A DNA stretch of 64,000 nucleotides from Paractinoplanes brasiliensis (GTDB lineage: Bacteria; Actinomycetota; Actinomycetes; Mycobacteriales; Micromonosporaceae), in NCBI RefSeq assembly GCF_004362215.1, contig NZ_SNWR01000001.1, positions 6,058,001-6,122,000 of the forward strand, written 5' to 3'. The translations under genes were made by a program, and so were the position numbers. Below are positions 16,461 to 25,345 of the stretch, in pieces (within the stretch, counting starts at the first letter, position 1; each line of letters starts with the position of its first letter). A model generated the notes under the pieces. The model made no database searches. It was not told where the DNA came from and saw only the letters and a list, made by a program, of their open reading frames with translations.

Positions 16461-17534
16461 TCAGCGGGCGACGGTGGTGGGTGCGGCTGGTTGCGCGACG
16501 ATGGTGAACGCGTCGTCGCCGAGGCTGGTCAGGATGTGGGTGGCGTGCCGGACGATCCGGCGGGCCTGTGACAGGCAGGCCCGGTTCGCGTCGTAGCGGT
16601 CTTTGACCTGGGTGTAGTAGTCGTAGCCAGGTGCGCAGGCGCGCGCGGAGGTCTTGGCGGCTTCGAACAGCAGCCAGCGCAGCACTTCCGGGCCCTGCCT
16701 GGAGAGCCGGCCGGGGCTGCGTTTGCCGTCGGAGGAGTGCACGGTGATGTCCAGGCCGACGAACCTGACTGCCTTGCGTGAGGAGGAGAACCGGTCCGCG
16801 CCGCCGAGCCAGGCGCATAGCGCGAGCGAGCTGAGCGGGCCGACGCCGTAGATGCCGTGCATCAACGCCCGGGCGCCCTTGAGCCCGCGGGCGCTCGACA
16901 GCAGTCGTCGTCGCAGCCGGTCGAGGTGATCGGCGAGCACGTCCATGACCGCGAGGGCAGTGTTGACCTGCAGTCGGCCGGAGATCGACAACTGGTCATC
17001 GATGATCGCGTGCAGCCGGGCCCGGTCGCCGCGGACGATGCCGGCCTGCCCGGGTGCGGTGGTGCCCTGGTGGAAGCAGACCGCCTGGATCCGCTGTGCC
17101 CAGCCGGTGTGCTGGGTGCGCAGGTCCTGGTAGAGCTCGAGCATCGCCCGGTACTCCAGAGCTTGAGCCGGCGGGATGTAGCACTCGGGGAGCCGGCCAG
17201 CAGCGAGCAGTTCCCGGAGCAGTTTCGCATCGGCCTTGTCAGTCTTGGCCCGCCGTTTCGGGCCACGCAACACGGACGTGTCGGCCGGCTCGGCCAGATG
17301 AGCGATCACACCTGCCTTGGCCATTTCCTCGGCGATGTAGCGCCAGCCGGTGCAGCCTTCCATCGCGAACGCCACCGGGCCCGCGGTGGCCGGATCGAAC
17401 TTGGTCAGCCAGCTGGCCAGGTGTTCCCGGTCGGCCGGGGCAATCCGGCCGCGTTCCCACTTCCCGTTCTGCTCGTCGACCCAGTCGAATGTCAACTGCT
17501 TCCGATGGATGTCCAAGCCGCCTACGATCGACAT
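16461..17534 (-). CDS. IS110-family transposase (element 2)
   Basis: Start set at ATG 17534 (MSIVGGLDIHRKQ), with GAGGAGG about 8 nt upstream; 357 residues. DEDD domain: GGLDIHRK, FAMEGCTGWRY, AKTDKADAKLL. C-terminal domain: YGVGPLSSLALCAWLGG, VGLDITVHSSDGKR, LSRQGPEVLRWLLFEAA. Frame intact. Distinct subgroup from elements 1 and 3. Confidence 0.9.
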   Translation of the reverse strand: MSIVGGLDIHRKQLTFDWVDEQNGKWERGRIAPADREHLASWLTKFDPATAGPVAFAMEGCTGWRYIAEEMAKAGVIAHLAEPADTSVLRGPKRRAKTDKADAKLLRELLAAGRLPECYIPPAQALEYRAMLELYQDLRTQHTGWAQRIQAVCFHQGTTAPGQAGIVRGDRARLHAIIDDQLSISGRLQVNTALAVMDVLADHLDRLRRRLLSSARGLKGARALMHGIYGVGPLSSLALCAWLGGADRFSSSRKAVRFVGLDITVHSSDGKRSPGRLSRQGPEVLRWLLFEAAKTSARACAPGYDYYTQVKDRYDANRACLSQARRIVRHATHILTSLGDDAFTIVAQPAAPTTVAR

Positions 17535-17593
17535 TCGGGACCTCCTCAAGCTCCGTGACCCGCGATGTCTGACACAGGAAAAAACTTGCGTCT

Positions 17594-17660
17594 GGGCTGA
17601 GGAGGCCCTCCGAGTCCGCCGAGGTCAATACCTCGGACGAGGTACACCTCGCCTCAACCC
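17594..17660 (-). ncRNA. candidate IS110 bridge RNA (element 2)
   Basis: About 60 nt upstream of the transposase start. A closing stem (17594-17602 with 17652-17660, 8 of 9 pairs) encloses two hairpins: CCGAGGT-CAAT-ACCTCGG (17619-17636) and CGAGGT-AC-ACCTCG (17638-17651). The compact multi-loop lies at the same relative place as the structured RNA of element 1. Transcription and function are inferred. Confidence 0.4.
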
Positions 17661-17977
17661 ACCGACCGCAACCAAGCCGATGCATGTCATCTCTTTTGCC
17701 GCCGATAATGCGCGGCTGGGCGCCGCCGACGGAGTCGTGGCTACTTTTTGTGACGGCCGGCTCCGGAAACCTCAGACCCGGTGGGACCGCCGATGCACGA
17801 GGAACCCGGCTACTTCCTGCTCGCGTTGCTCACCCACCGACATCCGATCGCGACGTCATCGACGAAGACGCGCTGAAGTCAGGTCAGGAGCCAGACGCTC
17901 GACGAGGGATGGCGATCGAGAGGCTGCGCCGATACGGTACGCCCGCTGCTGCCACACTCGAATGCTCCGGGGGAGAC
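17661..17977. other. gap between IS110 element 2 and the LPXTG protein gene
   Basis: About 320 bases. Probably holds the left end of the insertion sequence and the promoter of the following gene. No gene or clear promoter motif seen. Confidence 0.4.
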
Positions 17978-18901
17978 ATGGACCTGCGATTCCAGCGCGC
18001 CGTTGCCTGGGCTGTTCTGGGCGCCTCCGCCCTGCTCACATCCGCCGCCGCCCTGGTCGCCACGAGCCGCCCGGCGTACGCCGACGAAGCCGTGGCCGAC
18101 CTGGAGGTGAAGGTGTCGGCCACGACGGCGATCACCGGTGAGCTGTTTCGGCGTCTCGAGCTGACGGTGGTCAACAACGGCCCGTCGGACGTCCCCCGTT
18201 CCTGGACCATCGTCTTCGACTTCAGCGGTCTGAACGACCGCAAGGTCACTGTTCTCCCGGTGCAGTTGCCGGACTGCCTACTGAGCGACGACAAGCTGGT
18301 GTGCACCGAAACACTCAGCCTGCCGGTCGGGTTCAGCCACCTGCGAACCATGCCGTTCAACCTGGACGCCCGGCCGGGCCAGCAAGGGCCGGTCGGCTCG
18401 TTCACGATCACCGCGGCTTCCAGCTCCGTATCCGACCCCAACTCCGAGAACAACACGGCAACCATCGATGTACGCGCCGCGGAACCCTCGACGGCGCCGA
18501 CCACGCCGCCCGTACCGGGGGATGAACGGTACTGCGAGGCTTACTTCTATACGGGCACCCGGACGGATCTGTGCGCCGACTTCCGTGGTGCCCACAATCC
18601 CAGCTGCGACGCCGTCAAATACCGGGTGACCCTCCCCGACTACCGGAACGACCCGTGGGGCCTCGACGGCCCCGCCGGCGCCGCGTTCACCGGCGTACGA
18701 GGGCTCGGCTGTGAGAACAACCCGCGCAAGCCGGCGCCCGCAAGTTCCGCTCCCCCAACCGGTGGCGGCGGTGGCGGTGGCGGGCTGCCGGTCACCGGCG
18801 CCGAGGTGCCCGTGACGGCCGGCTTCGGGCTGGCACTCCTGGCGATCGGCGCCGGCGCAGTATTGCTCGTGCGCCGCCGCGCGAGGAGGTTCGAGCCCTA
18901 A
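17978..18901 (+). CDS. LPXTG-anchored surface protein
   Basis: 307 residues from ATG 17978, which follows GGGGGAG. Signal peptide: charged start, hydrophobic core AVLGASALLTSAAALVA, cleavage near AYADEA. Next a beta-rich DUF11/CARDB-like domain (about 40-160) of the NNGPSDVP type. After a Thr/Pro linker comes a Cys-containing segment ending DPWGLDG...GLGCENNP, which resembles a degenerate Excalibur calcium-binding motif. It ends with a Gly-rich linker, LPVTG sortase signal, a membrane helix and RRRARR. Sortase would anchor it to the wall. It sits between two IS110 elements. Confidence 0.85.
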   Translation: MDLRFQRAVAWAVLGASALLTSAAALVATSRPAYADEAVADLEVKVSATTAITGELFRRLELTVVNNGPSDVPRSWTIVFDFSGLNDRKVTVLPVQLPDCLLSDDKLVCTETLSLPVGFSHLRTMPFNLDARPGQQGPVGSFTITAASSSVSDPNSENNTATIDVRAAEPSTAPTTPPVPGDERYCEAYFYTGTRTDLCADFRGAHNPSCDAVKYRVTLPDYRNDPWGLDGPAGAAFTGVRGLGCENNPRKPAPASSAPPTGGGGGGGGLPVTGAEVPVTAGFGLALLAIGAGAVLLVRRRARRFEP

Positions 18902-19076
18902 CCTCCGTCCTACAGTAAGCCGGGTGCTTTGGTCTTGGGTTAGATCGGTGTGATTCGTGGCGGTGTCCAGGGTCAGGACAGGGGGCCTCGCCCGGCCGGA
19001 GGCCGAGGTGCTCCGTAGTCCTTGGTGGTGGATGGGCCGGGATTTATTGGCAGGTAACGTGTCCCTATGGTTCTTG

Positions 19077-20282
19077 TCAAGCGGCGAGGGCTAGCTTTTC
19101 TGCCGGTTTGTGTTGGTAAGGCGTATGCGTTCGGAGCATGGCGTGGAGCACGTCAACGCGGCGACGGGCCAGGCAGATGAGGGCGGCGTTGTGCTTCTTG
19201 CCTTCAGCGCGCTTCCGGTCGTAGTAAGCCCGGCTGAGCGGATCGGACAAGGCCGCGAACGCGGACAGGAAGAGCGCGCGTTTGAGCTGCTTGCTGCCGC
19301 CTTTGGGTGGGTGCTCACCGCAGATGCTGGTGCCCGAGCGGCGGGTGACGGGGGCGAGCCCGGCGTAGGCGGCCAGGTGGCCGGATGTCGGAAAGGCGTT
19401 GCCATCGCCGACTTCGAGCAGGATCCGGGCGGCGGTCCTGACGCCGATGCCCGGCATCGAGGTCAGGACCTCCGAAAGAGGGTGCGCATCGAGCATCTCC
19501 TCGACCTGCATCGCGACTTGGTCGCGTTGTTTCAGCAGTTCACGCAGGCTGTCTGCCAGCCTCGGGAGGATGGTCTCGGCTGCGGTGCTGCCTGGGACGA
19601 CGACGGTCTGAGCGTCGAGCGCGGTGAAGACCTGCTCGACCAGGCGGGCACCCATACGCGGCGCCCGGGGCTCGACGACCTCCGCGAGTTTCGACCGGCC
19701 GGCCTTGCGCAGCCCGGCTGGGCCGCCGCACCGTGACAGCGCTTCGAGGACGGCCGGATGCTGCACCTTCGGCCCGAGTACGCGTTCCAGGGGCGGGGGG
19801 ATCTGGGTGAGTAGGCCGCGGATGCGGTTAGCGATCCGGGTGACCTCGCCGGCGAGGTCGTCGTCGTAGCCGACCAGCATCTCCCGCTCGGCCAGGGTGT
19901 CGTCGCCGGTGTCGACCCGGCGCAGCGTGTGCGGCAGCGTCCGGGCCGCGTCCGCGATGACGTAGGCGTCACGGGCGTCGGTCTTGGCGGTGCCGGGGTG
20001 CAGGTCAGCGAGCCGGCGCATGACCAGACCGGGAAGGTAGCCGACCTGGTGTCCGCAGGCGCGGGCGACCGCGACGGGCAGCGCGCCGATCGAGGCGGGC
20101 TGGTCGACCACGGCCAGGATCCGGCCGTGGCGGGCGAGCTTGTCGAACAGTTTCCGCAACCCAGCCTCGGTGTTCGGCAGCGCCGCGTCGTGCAGCCGCT
20201 TGCCCGCCGGGTCCAGTGCGACCGCGTGATGGTCGGTCTTGCCGACGTCCAGGCCCAGGAACACGCCGTACTCGTCGTTCAC
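19077..20282 (-). CDS. IS110-family transposase (element 3)
   Basis: Start set at GTG 20282 (NDEYGVFLGLDVGKTDHH), with GGGAG about 9 nt upstream; 401 residues. DEDD domain: GLDVGKTDHHAVAL, VVDQPASIGAL, AKTDARDAYVIADAAR. C-terminal: SMPGIGVRTAARILLEVGD, GLAPVTRRSGTSI, GSKQLKRALFLSAFAAL. Frame intact. The 18902-19076 stretch behind it holds no gene and likely contains its right end. Confidence 0.92.
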   Translation of the reverse strand: MNDEYGVFLGLDVGKTDHHAVALDPAGKRLHDAALPNTEAGLRKLFDKLARHGRILAVVDQPASIGALPVAVARACGHQVGYLPGLVMRRLADLHPGTAKTDARDAYVIADAARTLPHTLRRVDTGDDTLAEREMLVGYDDDLAGEVTRIANRIRGLLTQIPPPLERVLGPKVQHPAVLEALSRCGGPAGLRKAGRSKLAEVVEPRAPRMGARLVEQVFTALDAQTVVVPGSTAAETILPRLADSLRELLKQRDQVAMQVEEMLDAHPLSEVLTSMPGIGVRTAARILLEVGDGNAFPTSGHLAAYAGLAPVTRRSGTSICGEHPPKGGSKQLKRALFLSAFAALSDPLSRAYYDRKRAEGKKHNAALICLARRRVDVLHAMLRTHTPYQHKPAEKLALAA

Positions 20283-20379
20283 GCTTTCGTCTCCCACGAA
20301 GTCCATCATGGGCTCGGCCGCTGGTCAGAGCGTCGGACTGCCGGCAGCCACGTTACGGAGAGACCTACCCGAGGGGGGT

Positions 20380-20419
20380 GGCCGGGTCCCTATCAGCGGT
20401 CCGCCGACGCCACCCGGCC
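20380..20419 (-). ncRNA. candidate bridge-RNA hairpin of IS110 element 3
   Basis: GGCCGGGT (20380-20387) pairs perfectly with ACCCGGCC (20412-20419) around a 24-nt loop, about 100 nt upstream of the transposase start on the minus strand. Weaker than the structures of elements 1 and 2, but at the same relative position. Confidence 0.3.
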
Positions 20420-20605
20420 CGGCGACAACACCCCCCGGATCATTGGTTCGACAGGGGCAGTAAGTCATACCGGACCGAGCGACCGAGCAGGCCCCGGCTG
20501 GGGACGTTCATTAGGTAACGGGCAGCCGTAGCGCCCGCGGCGGGCTACGCAGGCCGGGGCAAATCTGTTGACGGCGCCGGGCCAAGACCCGATGGTTCGG
20601 TGGTG

Positions 20606-21136
20606 ATGATTCGACGTGAACGTTCCGCCGACGTCCCCGCGATCCACGCGATCACCGCGGCGGCGTTCCGCGACGCCCCCTACAGCGCACCGCCGGTGGA
20701 ACCGGGAGGCGACCCGGGGGAGGCGACGCTTGTTTCCTGGCTGCGCGCCGACGCCGGTTGGATCCCGGAACTGTCGTTCGTCGCGGTCGAGGACGATCAG
20801 GTCATCGGCCACGTCGTCGCGACGCGGGCTCATGTCGAGGGGCGGCCGGTCCTGGGCCTCGGGCCGCTGAGTGTTCTGCCGCGCCGCCAGCGAGCCGGCG
20901 TGGGCACTGCCCTGATGCACGCCGTCCTGGGTGCGGCCGAGGCGCTCGGCGAGCCCTTGGTCGGGCTGCTCGGCAACCCCTCCTACTACGGCCGCTTCGG
21001 CTTCGTCGCGGCGGAGGCGGTCGGCATCGTCGCACCGGAGCCCGGGTGGGGCGAAAACTTCCAGGTCCGAACCCTCAGCCAGTACGAGGGTCAGGCCGGC
21101 CGGTTCGCGTATGCCGAACCCTTCGGCCGGCTCTGA
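20606..21136 (+). CDS. GNAT-family N-acetyltransferase
   Basis: 176 residues from ATG 20606 (two GTG codons just before are alternatives). Transfers an acetyl group from acetyl-CoA. GNAT fold: MIRRERSADVPAIHAI, strand FVAVEDDQVIGHVVAT, then motif A GLGPLSVLPRRQRAGVGTALM with the Q/R-x-x-G-x-G/A CoA loop, and LLGNPSYYGRFGF, typical of the YhbS-like group. Substrate unknown. Stands alone. Confidence 0.88.
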   Translation: MIRRERSADVPAIHAITAAAFRDAPYSAPPVEPGGDPGEATLVSWLRADAGWIPELSFVAVEDDQVIGHVVATRAHVEGRPVLGLGPLSVLPRRQRAGVGTALMHAVLGAAEALGEPLVGLLGNPSYYGRFGFVAAEAVGIVAPEPGWGENFQVRTLSQYEGQAGRFAYAEPFGRL

Positions 21137-21329
21137 ACCCGTCCACGACAGCCCCCGTCCTTCAAGGCCGGCTGCGGGAAGCGGCCGGTGGCACGGTTGT
21201 CATGGGTAGGCGGTGCGGCCACGGGACATCTCCATCGGGAACCCGTGACCGTCACCGCACGTGCATGATCTTTGTATGCCCCGTCCGTTTGGCTGTTGAC
21301 GGTCTCGCACTCAACCGTCAGGAGCCTCT

Positions 21330-21697
21330 GTGACTGCCTCGATCGGCGTCGGCTTGCCGAATGAAGTTCGTGATGTCGGCCCACGCGCAGTACGCCGAGG
21401 CCGGCTTCAACGCCGCGCGCGGCCTGGCACGCCGAGGGACGTGACGGCGAGCCCCGGCTGACGGCGCCGGCCTATTTCGTCCTCGGCGACGCCGACGAGG
21501 GCCGCCGCGACGTCTACGACTACTACTCGGTCCTGGGTGAGGACCCGGCGAAGAGCGTCACCGACCAGGTGCTCACCACCCCCGACGAGATCCGCCGTGC
21601 CATCGCCGACTGCTCAGACCTCGGCGCAGATCAGGTGATCCTCGATCCCGCCCGGAGTGACCTGTCGGAGGTCCACCGCCTCGCCGACGTCATATGA
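21330..21697 (+). pseudogene. LLM-class flavin-dependent oxidoreductase, internally deleted
   Basis: N-terminus intact with its own ribosome-binding site (AGGAG then GTG at 21330): TASIGVGLPNEVRDV. After a few codons the sequence jumps to the C-terminal third: AWHAEGRDGEPRLTAPAYF, EEIRR-like helices, then LGADQVILDPARSDLSEVHR and stop 21695-21697. About 200 residues of the barrel are missing and the frames do not match. The last 84 bp lie antisense to the tail of the AfsR-like gene. Confidence 0.7.
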
Positions 21698-24424
21698 GTC
21701 GGCGATCTCCTGCAGCAGGTCGGCGGAGTCGTCCAGCGTCGGAGCCTCGGCCCGGCGTTCGGGCGGTGACCAGCCGGGGGATGGGACCGGGCCTACGGCG
21801 GTGGGTCCGGGACGGATCCCGTAGCGTTCCCGATGCTGGTGCACCGTCGCGTGCAGGCCGGCGGCTCGCGGATCCCCGGCGGCGGCGAGGGCCATGGCTC
21901 CGCTGTGCACCACCGACAGGATGCCGCTGAGGTCTTCCTCGTGCCGGAACAGGCGCAACGCCCGGCCCAGGATCGGTAGCACCTCGTCCGGCGTACGACG
22001 CTCGGCCAGCAGGCTCTGCGCCGCCATGAGGTAGCTCAGCGCCGCCGTCCACGTCTGGCCGCATGCGATGCCGTGTTCCGCCGCCGCGCGTAACCGATGC
22101 CGCGCTTCGCCGGCGCGTCCGGCCAGCAGCAGTGCCGAGCCCTGAGCCATCTCGGCCGAGGCACGCAGCCAGGCGGTGCCGGTTCGGGCGGCGATCCGGT
22201 ACGCCCGGGTGGCGGCCGACCACGCCAACCGGGCGTCACCGTTCGGGTTCTGCACCAGAGCCTGGTAGTAGAGCATCTCGGCCAGCTGGATCGTGTCGTC
22301 GCCGCCCTCGGTGGCTTCCCAGTCGCGGATCGCTTCGGCCAGCAGACGCCGTGCGTCATCGCCGTCGCCACCGACGTAGGCCAGCACGGCGGACGCGGCG
22401 CGCGCCTGAGCGACATCCGGCGGTGCGGCGTCCCCGGCCGCCCGCATGGCCGCGGCGAGCGTCCTTCGGCCCTCGTCGAGCAACCCGGCCCGGATCCAGA
22501 ACCACAGGAGGCCGGTCGCCGTCCGCAGTGCGTCGACCGGCGTCGTGGCCAGGTCGTGGGCGACCGAAACGCGGATGTTCGCCAGTTCTCGGTTGAGCTC
22601 GCGGGTCGCCCGCGGCGCCCCGGCGCCGAGTAGTGCCTGCGCCGCGTCCGCGACCATGGCGCGAACCGTGGCGGAATGCAGCTCGCGGCTTGCCCGCGGC
22701 GTCGGGTCGACGGCGCGGCAGTACGCCCGGACGGTTTCCAGGACCCGGAATCGGGTGGGGCGGGCGTCGACGTCGACCTCGACGAGTGATTGGCCGACCA
22801 GGGAGTCCAGCATGTCCAGCCCGGCCGGTCCGGCGGCCGCCAACGCGAATCCTCCTTCGTAGGGCCACAGCCGCACCAGCAACTCCCGTTCGGCGTCGGC
22901 GAGCAGGCCGAAGCTCCAGCCGATGGCGCCGAAGAGGGTTTCGTGGGGGTTCAGCAGGCGATCCGGGACCGTGCCGAGCAGCGCGAACCGGTCGTCCAGC
23001 CGCTCGGCGACGTCGTGGAGGTTCAACACGCGGGTGCGGGCCGCCGCCAGCTCCAAGGCCAGCGGAATGCCGTCGAGTGCGACCGCTATGCGCCGCAAGC
23101 TCGCGTGATCCCGCGCGTCCTCGGCCCACGTGGGACGGACCGCGCGAATGCGATCGCGGAGGAGGTCCACGGCCGAACCCGTTGCCAGCGGCGCCAACGG
23201 CAGGACGTGCTCGCCCGACGCGGTGAGCGGCCGGCGACTGGTCGCCAGCACCCGGAGCCCCGGCGCGCCGGCGAGCAGGACGTTGACGATGCGGGCGAGG
23301 GGAGCGGTCAGGTGCTCGCCGTTGTCGAGAATCAGCAGGCCCCGTACGCCGTTCAGCCGGCGCAGCACGGCCGTTGTCGCGTCGCCCGGCTGGTCCGCCA
23401 CACCGACCGCGCGGCCGATCGAGCCGGCCAACCGGGCCGGGTCGCTCACGTCGGCCAGCCGCACGAACCAGGAGTCGCCGCCGTGCCGGGCCGCCCACTC
23501 GAGTGTCAGCCGGGTCTTTCCGGCGCCGGCCGGCCCGACCACCGTCACCATGCGCTGGGCAGAGACGAGCGTGTCCAGGAGGGCGAGCTCGGCTTCTCGT
23601 CCGACGAAGGACGAGAGCGGCCGCGGAAGCCTGGCCGGACCGGCGGCGCCCGGATCCCGGAGGAGCAGGCCGGCGTCGTGCCGGAGGATCCGGCCCTCCA
23701 CCTCACGCAGCTGCGGCCCCGGTTCCACGCCGAGCTCCTCGGCCAGCAGGGCGCGGACCCGGCGGATGGCCGCGAGCGCGTCGGTCTGACGATCGCATCG
23801 ATAGAGCGCCTCGGCCAGTTGCACCCATCGCCGTTCCCGGAACGGCGCCGACCGGACCAGCGCCTCGAGTTCGGCCACGGCGCGGGCGTTCTCACCCATG
23901 CCGATCAGACACTCCACACTGTCTTCCTGCGCCGCGTCATGAAGTTGCTGCAGGGCGGCACGCTTGGCCGTCAGGGTGTCGTCATCCGGAACATCGCTGT
24001 AGGGCTCGCCGCGCCACAGTCGCAGAGCGGCCTCGAACAGCGACCGTGCTTGGGCGACGCGACCGGCGGCAGCGGCGAGACGGGCCTCCTCGGTCAGCTC
24101 ACGGAATCGGTCGACATCCGTTCCACCGGGCTGGATCGCAAGTTCATAACCCGATTTCGTACGCCGCAGGGTGCCCGGCCCCCGATCGCCCATCGCGCGG
24201 CGCAGCCGGGAGACGTAGACCTGCAGGGCGATCTCGGGTTTGCCCGGAGGTCGCCCCGCCCACACCGCCTCGACCAGCCAACTGTCGGGGACGGGACGAC
24301 CTTCGGCCGCCACCAGCACGGTGAGGAGGCGCCGCGGCAGGACCCCGCCGAGGCCGCCGACCCGCCGTTGCCCGTCGAGCAGCTCGATCGGTCCGAGCAC
24401 CGCCAGCATGCGCACCTGTGCCAT
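21614..24424 (-). CDS. AfsR/SARP-type transcriptional regulator with ATPase and TPR region
   Basis: 936 residues. OmpR-like DNA-binding domain (MLAVLGPIELLDGQRRV..., about 1-95), then bacterial transcriptional activation domain (about 100-245, DVDRFRELTEEAR, RLWRGEPYSDV, AEELGVEPGPQL), then NB-ARC/STAND ATPase with Walker A GPAGAGKTRL (about 300), Walker B LLILDNGEHL, and a C-terminal TPR-like region. Such proteins switch on secondary-metabolite genes. The final 28 residues run antisense to an oxidoreductase remnant, so the original C-terminus may have been changed by rearrangement. No target cluster is adjacent. Confidence 0.88.
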   Translation of the reverse strand: MAQVRMLAVLGPIELLDGQRRVGGLGGVLPRRLLTVLVAAEGRPVPDSWLVEAVWAGRPPGKPEIALQVYVSRLRRAMGDRGPGTLRRTKSGYELAIQPGGTDVDRFRELTEEARLAAAAGRVAQARSLFEAALRLWRGEPYSDVPDDDTLTAKRAALQQLHDAAQEDSVECLIGMGENARAVAELEALVRSAPFRERRWVQLAEALYRCDRQTDALAAIRRVRALLAEELGVEPGPQLREVEGRILRHDAGLLLRDPGAAGPARLPRPLSSFVGREAELALLDTLVSAQRMVTVVGPAGAGKTRLTLEWAARHGGDSWFVRLADVSDPARLAGSIGRAVGVADQPGDATTAVLRRLNGVRGLLILDNGEHLTAPLARIVNVLLAGAPGLRVLATSRRPLTASGEHVLPLAPLATGSAVDLLRDRIRAVRPTWAEDARDHASLRRIAVALDGIPLALELAAARTRVLNLHDVAERLDDRFALLGTVPDRLLNPHETLFGAIGWSFGLLADAERELLVRLWPYEGGFALAAAGPAGLDMLDSLVGQSLVEVDVDARPTRFRVLETVRAYCRAVDPTPRASRELHSATVRAMVADAAQALLGAGAPRATRELNRELANIRVSVAHDLATTPVDALRTATGLLWFWIRAGLLDEGRRTLAAAMRAAGDAAPPDVAQARAASAVLAYVGGDGDDARRLLAEAIRDWEATEGGDDTIQLAEMLYYQALVQNPNGDARLAWSAATRAYRIAARTGTAWLRASAEMAQGSALLLAGRAGEARHRLRAAAEHGIACGQTWTAALSYLMAAQSLLAERRTPDEVLPILGRALRLFRHEEDLSGILSVVHSGAMALAAAGDPRAAGLHATVHQHRERYGIRPGPTAVGPVPSPGWSPPERRAEAPTLDDSADLLQEIADSYDVGEAVDLRQVTPGGIEDHLICAEV

Positions 24425-24518
24425 TTAAACGCGCCGGCTCAAGCGTCCCGGGCTTCGCGGCTCTGACCGGTCGAGGAGGCCACGGGGCGGACCTGCGGGA
24501 CAGGGAATCTCACCCGGC

Positions 24519-24605
24519 ATGCCCCGCCGGCTCAAGCTCGGGATCGTCGTCCTCGCCGTGGTGCTGATGGGCCTGGCCGGATGGCTGGCGATCGCCGCCG
24601 CGTAG
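24519..24605 (+). CDS. possible 28-residue membrane peptide
   Basis: ATG 24519 opens MPRRLKLGIVVLAVVLMGLA, with a basic start and one strong hydrophobic helix, ending at TAG 24603-24605. It looks like a small single-pass membrane peptide or the leftover N-terminus of an exported protein. Ribosome-binding site is weak. Confidence 0.25.
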   Translation: MPRRLKLGIVVLAVVLMGLAGWLAIAAA

Positions 24606-24606
24606 G

Positions 24607-24850
24607 TCAGAGCCGGCCGCGGTCGTGCTGGACGGCCCAGTTCGCCACCTGCGACAGCAGGTGGAGAAGCGCCTGTCCGGCGGAGGTCAGGGCGTACTCG
24701 ACCGAGGGCGGCACGGTCGGAGTGGACCGTGCGACGCACGAGCCCGTCGGATTCCAGCGCCCGGCCGGCGAGGTTGCGCCGGATGCCGCGGAACATGGCG
24801 ACCAGGGCCGCGCGGCCCGGCGCGTAGTTGAACAGGTAGACCGCCGGTGA
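24607..24850 (-). pseudogene. HxlR-type regulator remnant (frameshifted)
   Basis: End of a winged-helix regulator in two frames: GRALESDGLVRRTVHSD, then after a frameshift PTVPPSVEYALTSAGQALLH and LLSQVANWAVQ, stop at 24607. The pattern 'L-E-DGLV-RT...VPP-VEY-LT-GQ-L' is the conserved C-terminal half of HxlR proteins. N-terminal half not recognisable. Confidence 0.6.
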
Positions 24851-25009
24851 GCGGGGCCGAATGCCCCGGATTGATCTCCACCTGGCCGGCTCCGTACTCG
24901 GGTTCGCTGGCCTCGACCGCAATGCCGGCCTCGAGCAGCGCGGCCTGCACGTCGCGCACCACCGGCCACAGGTACGAGTGGCGAGTTTCTGCGACGTCGG
25001 CGGGAGGCT

Positions 25010-25345
25010 TTGCCGCCGACGTCGGTGGGTTTGCCGGCGCGGGGCCGGAGTCGCACGCCGGGGTTGCGCCGGGAAGAGGTCGCGGCGCTGGCGGCCACCT
25101 ACTACGAGGTTGGAGCAGGGCCGGGGCCCGTGGCCGTCGGCGCCGGTGCTCGGCGCGATCGCCGTGGCGCTGCGGCTCAGCGGCGACGAGCGGGCTCACC
25201 GGTTCCGGTTGGCGGGGCACGCCGCCCCGACGCCGGAGCCCGGCCCGGGCGACGGCGTGGATTCCGGCTTGGCCTACCTGCTCGAGGCGGTGGCGCAGAC
25301 GACACCGGCGTTCGTGACCGATGATCTGGGCACCGTGCTCACCGG
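25010..25345 (+). pseudogene. MmyB-type XRE regulator remnant (frameshifted)
   Basis: RTPGLRREEVAALAATYYE in one frame, then LEQGRGPWPSAPVLGAIAVA and SGDERAHRFRLAGHAAP, ending TTPAFVTDDLGTVLTG in the next frame. This is the helix-turn-helix and the start of the ligand domain of MmyB-like regulators. It is cut off at about 25345, where the converging tetR gene ends. Confidence 0.65.

Noticed and set aside
22790..24466. Very long open frame (over 550 codons) on the plus strand
   Set aside because: Antisense to the AfsR-like gene; codon pattern is the mirror of the real gene and no domain is visible.
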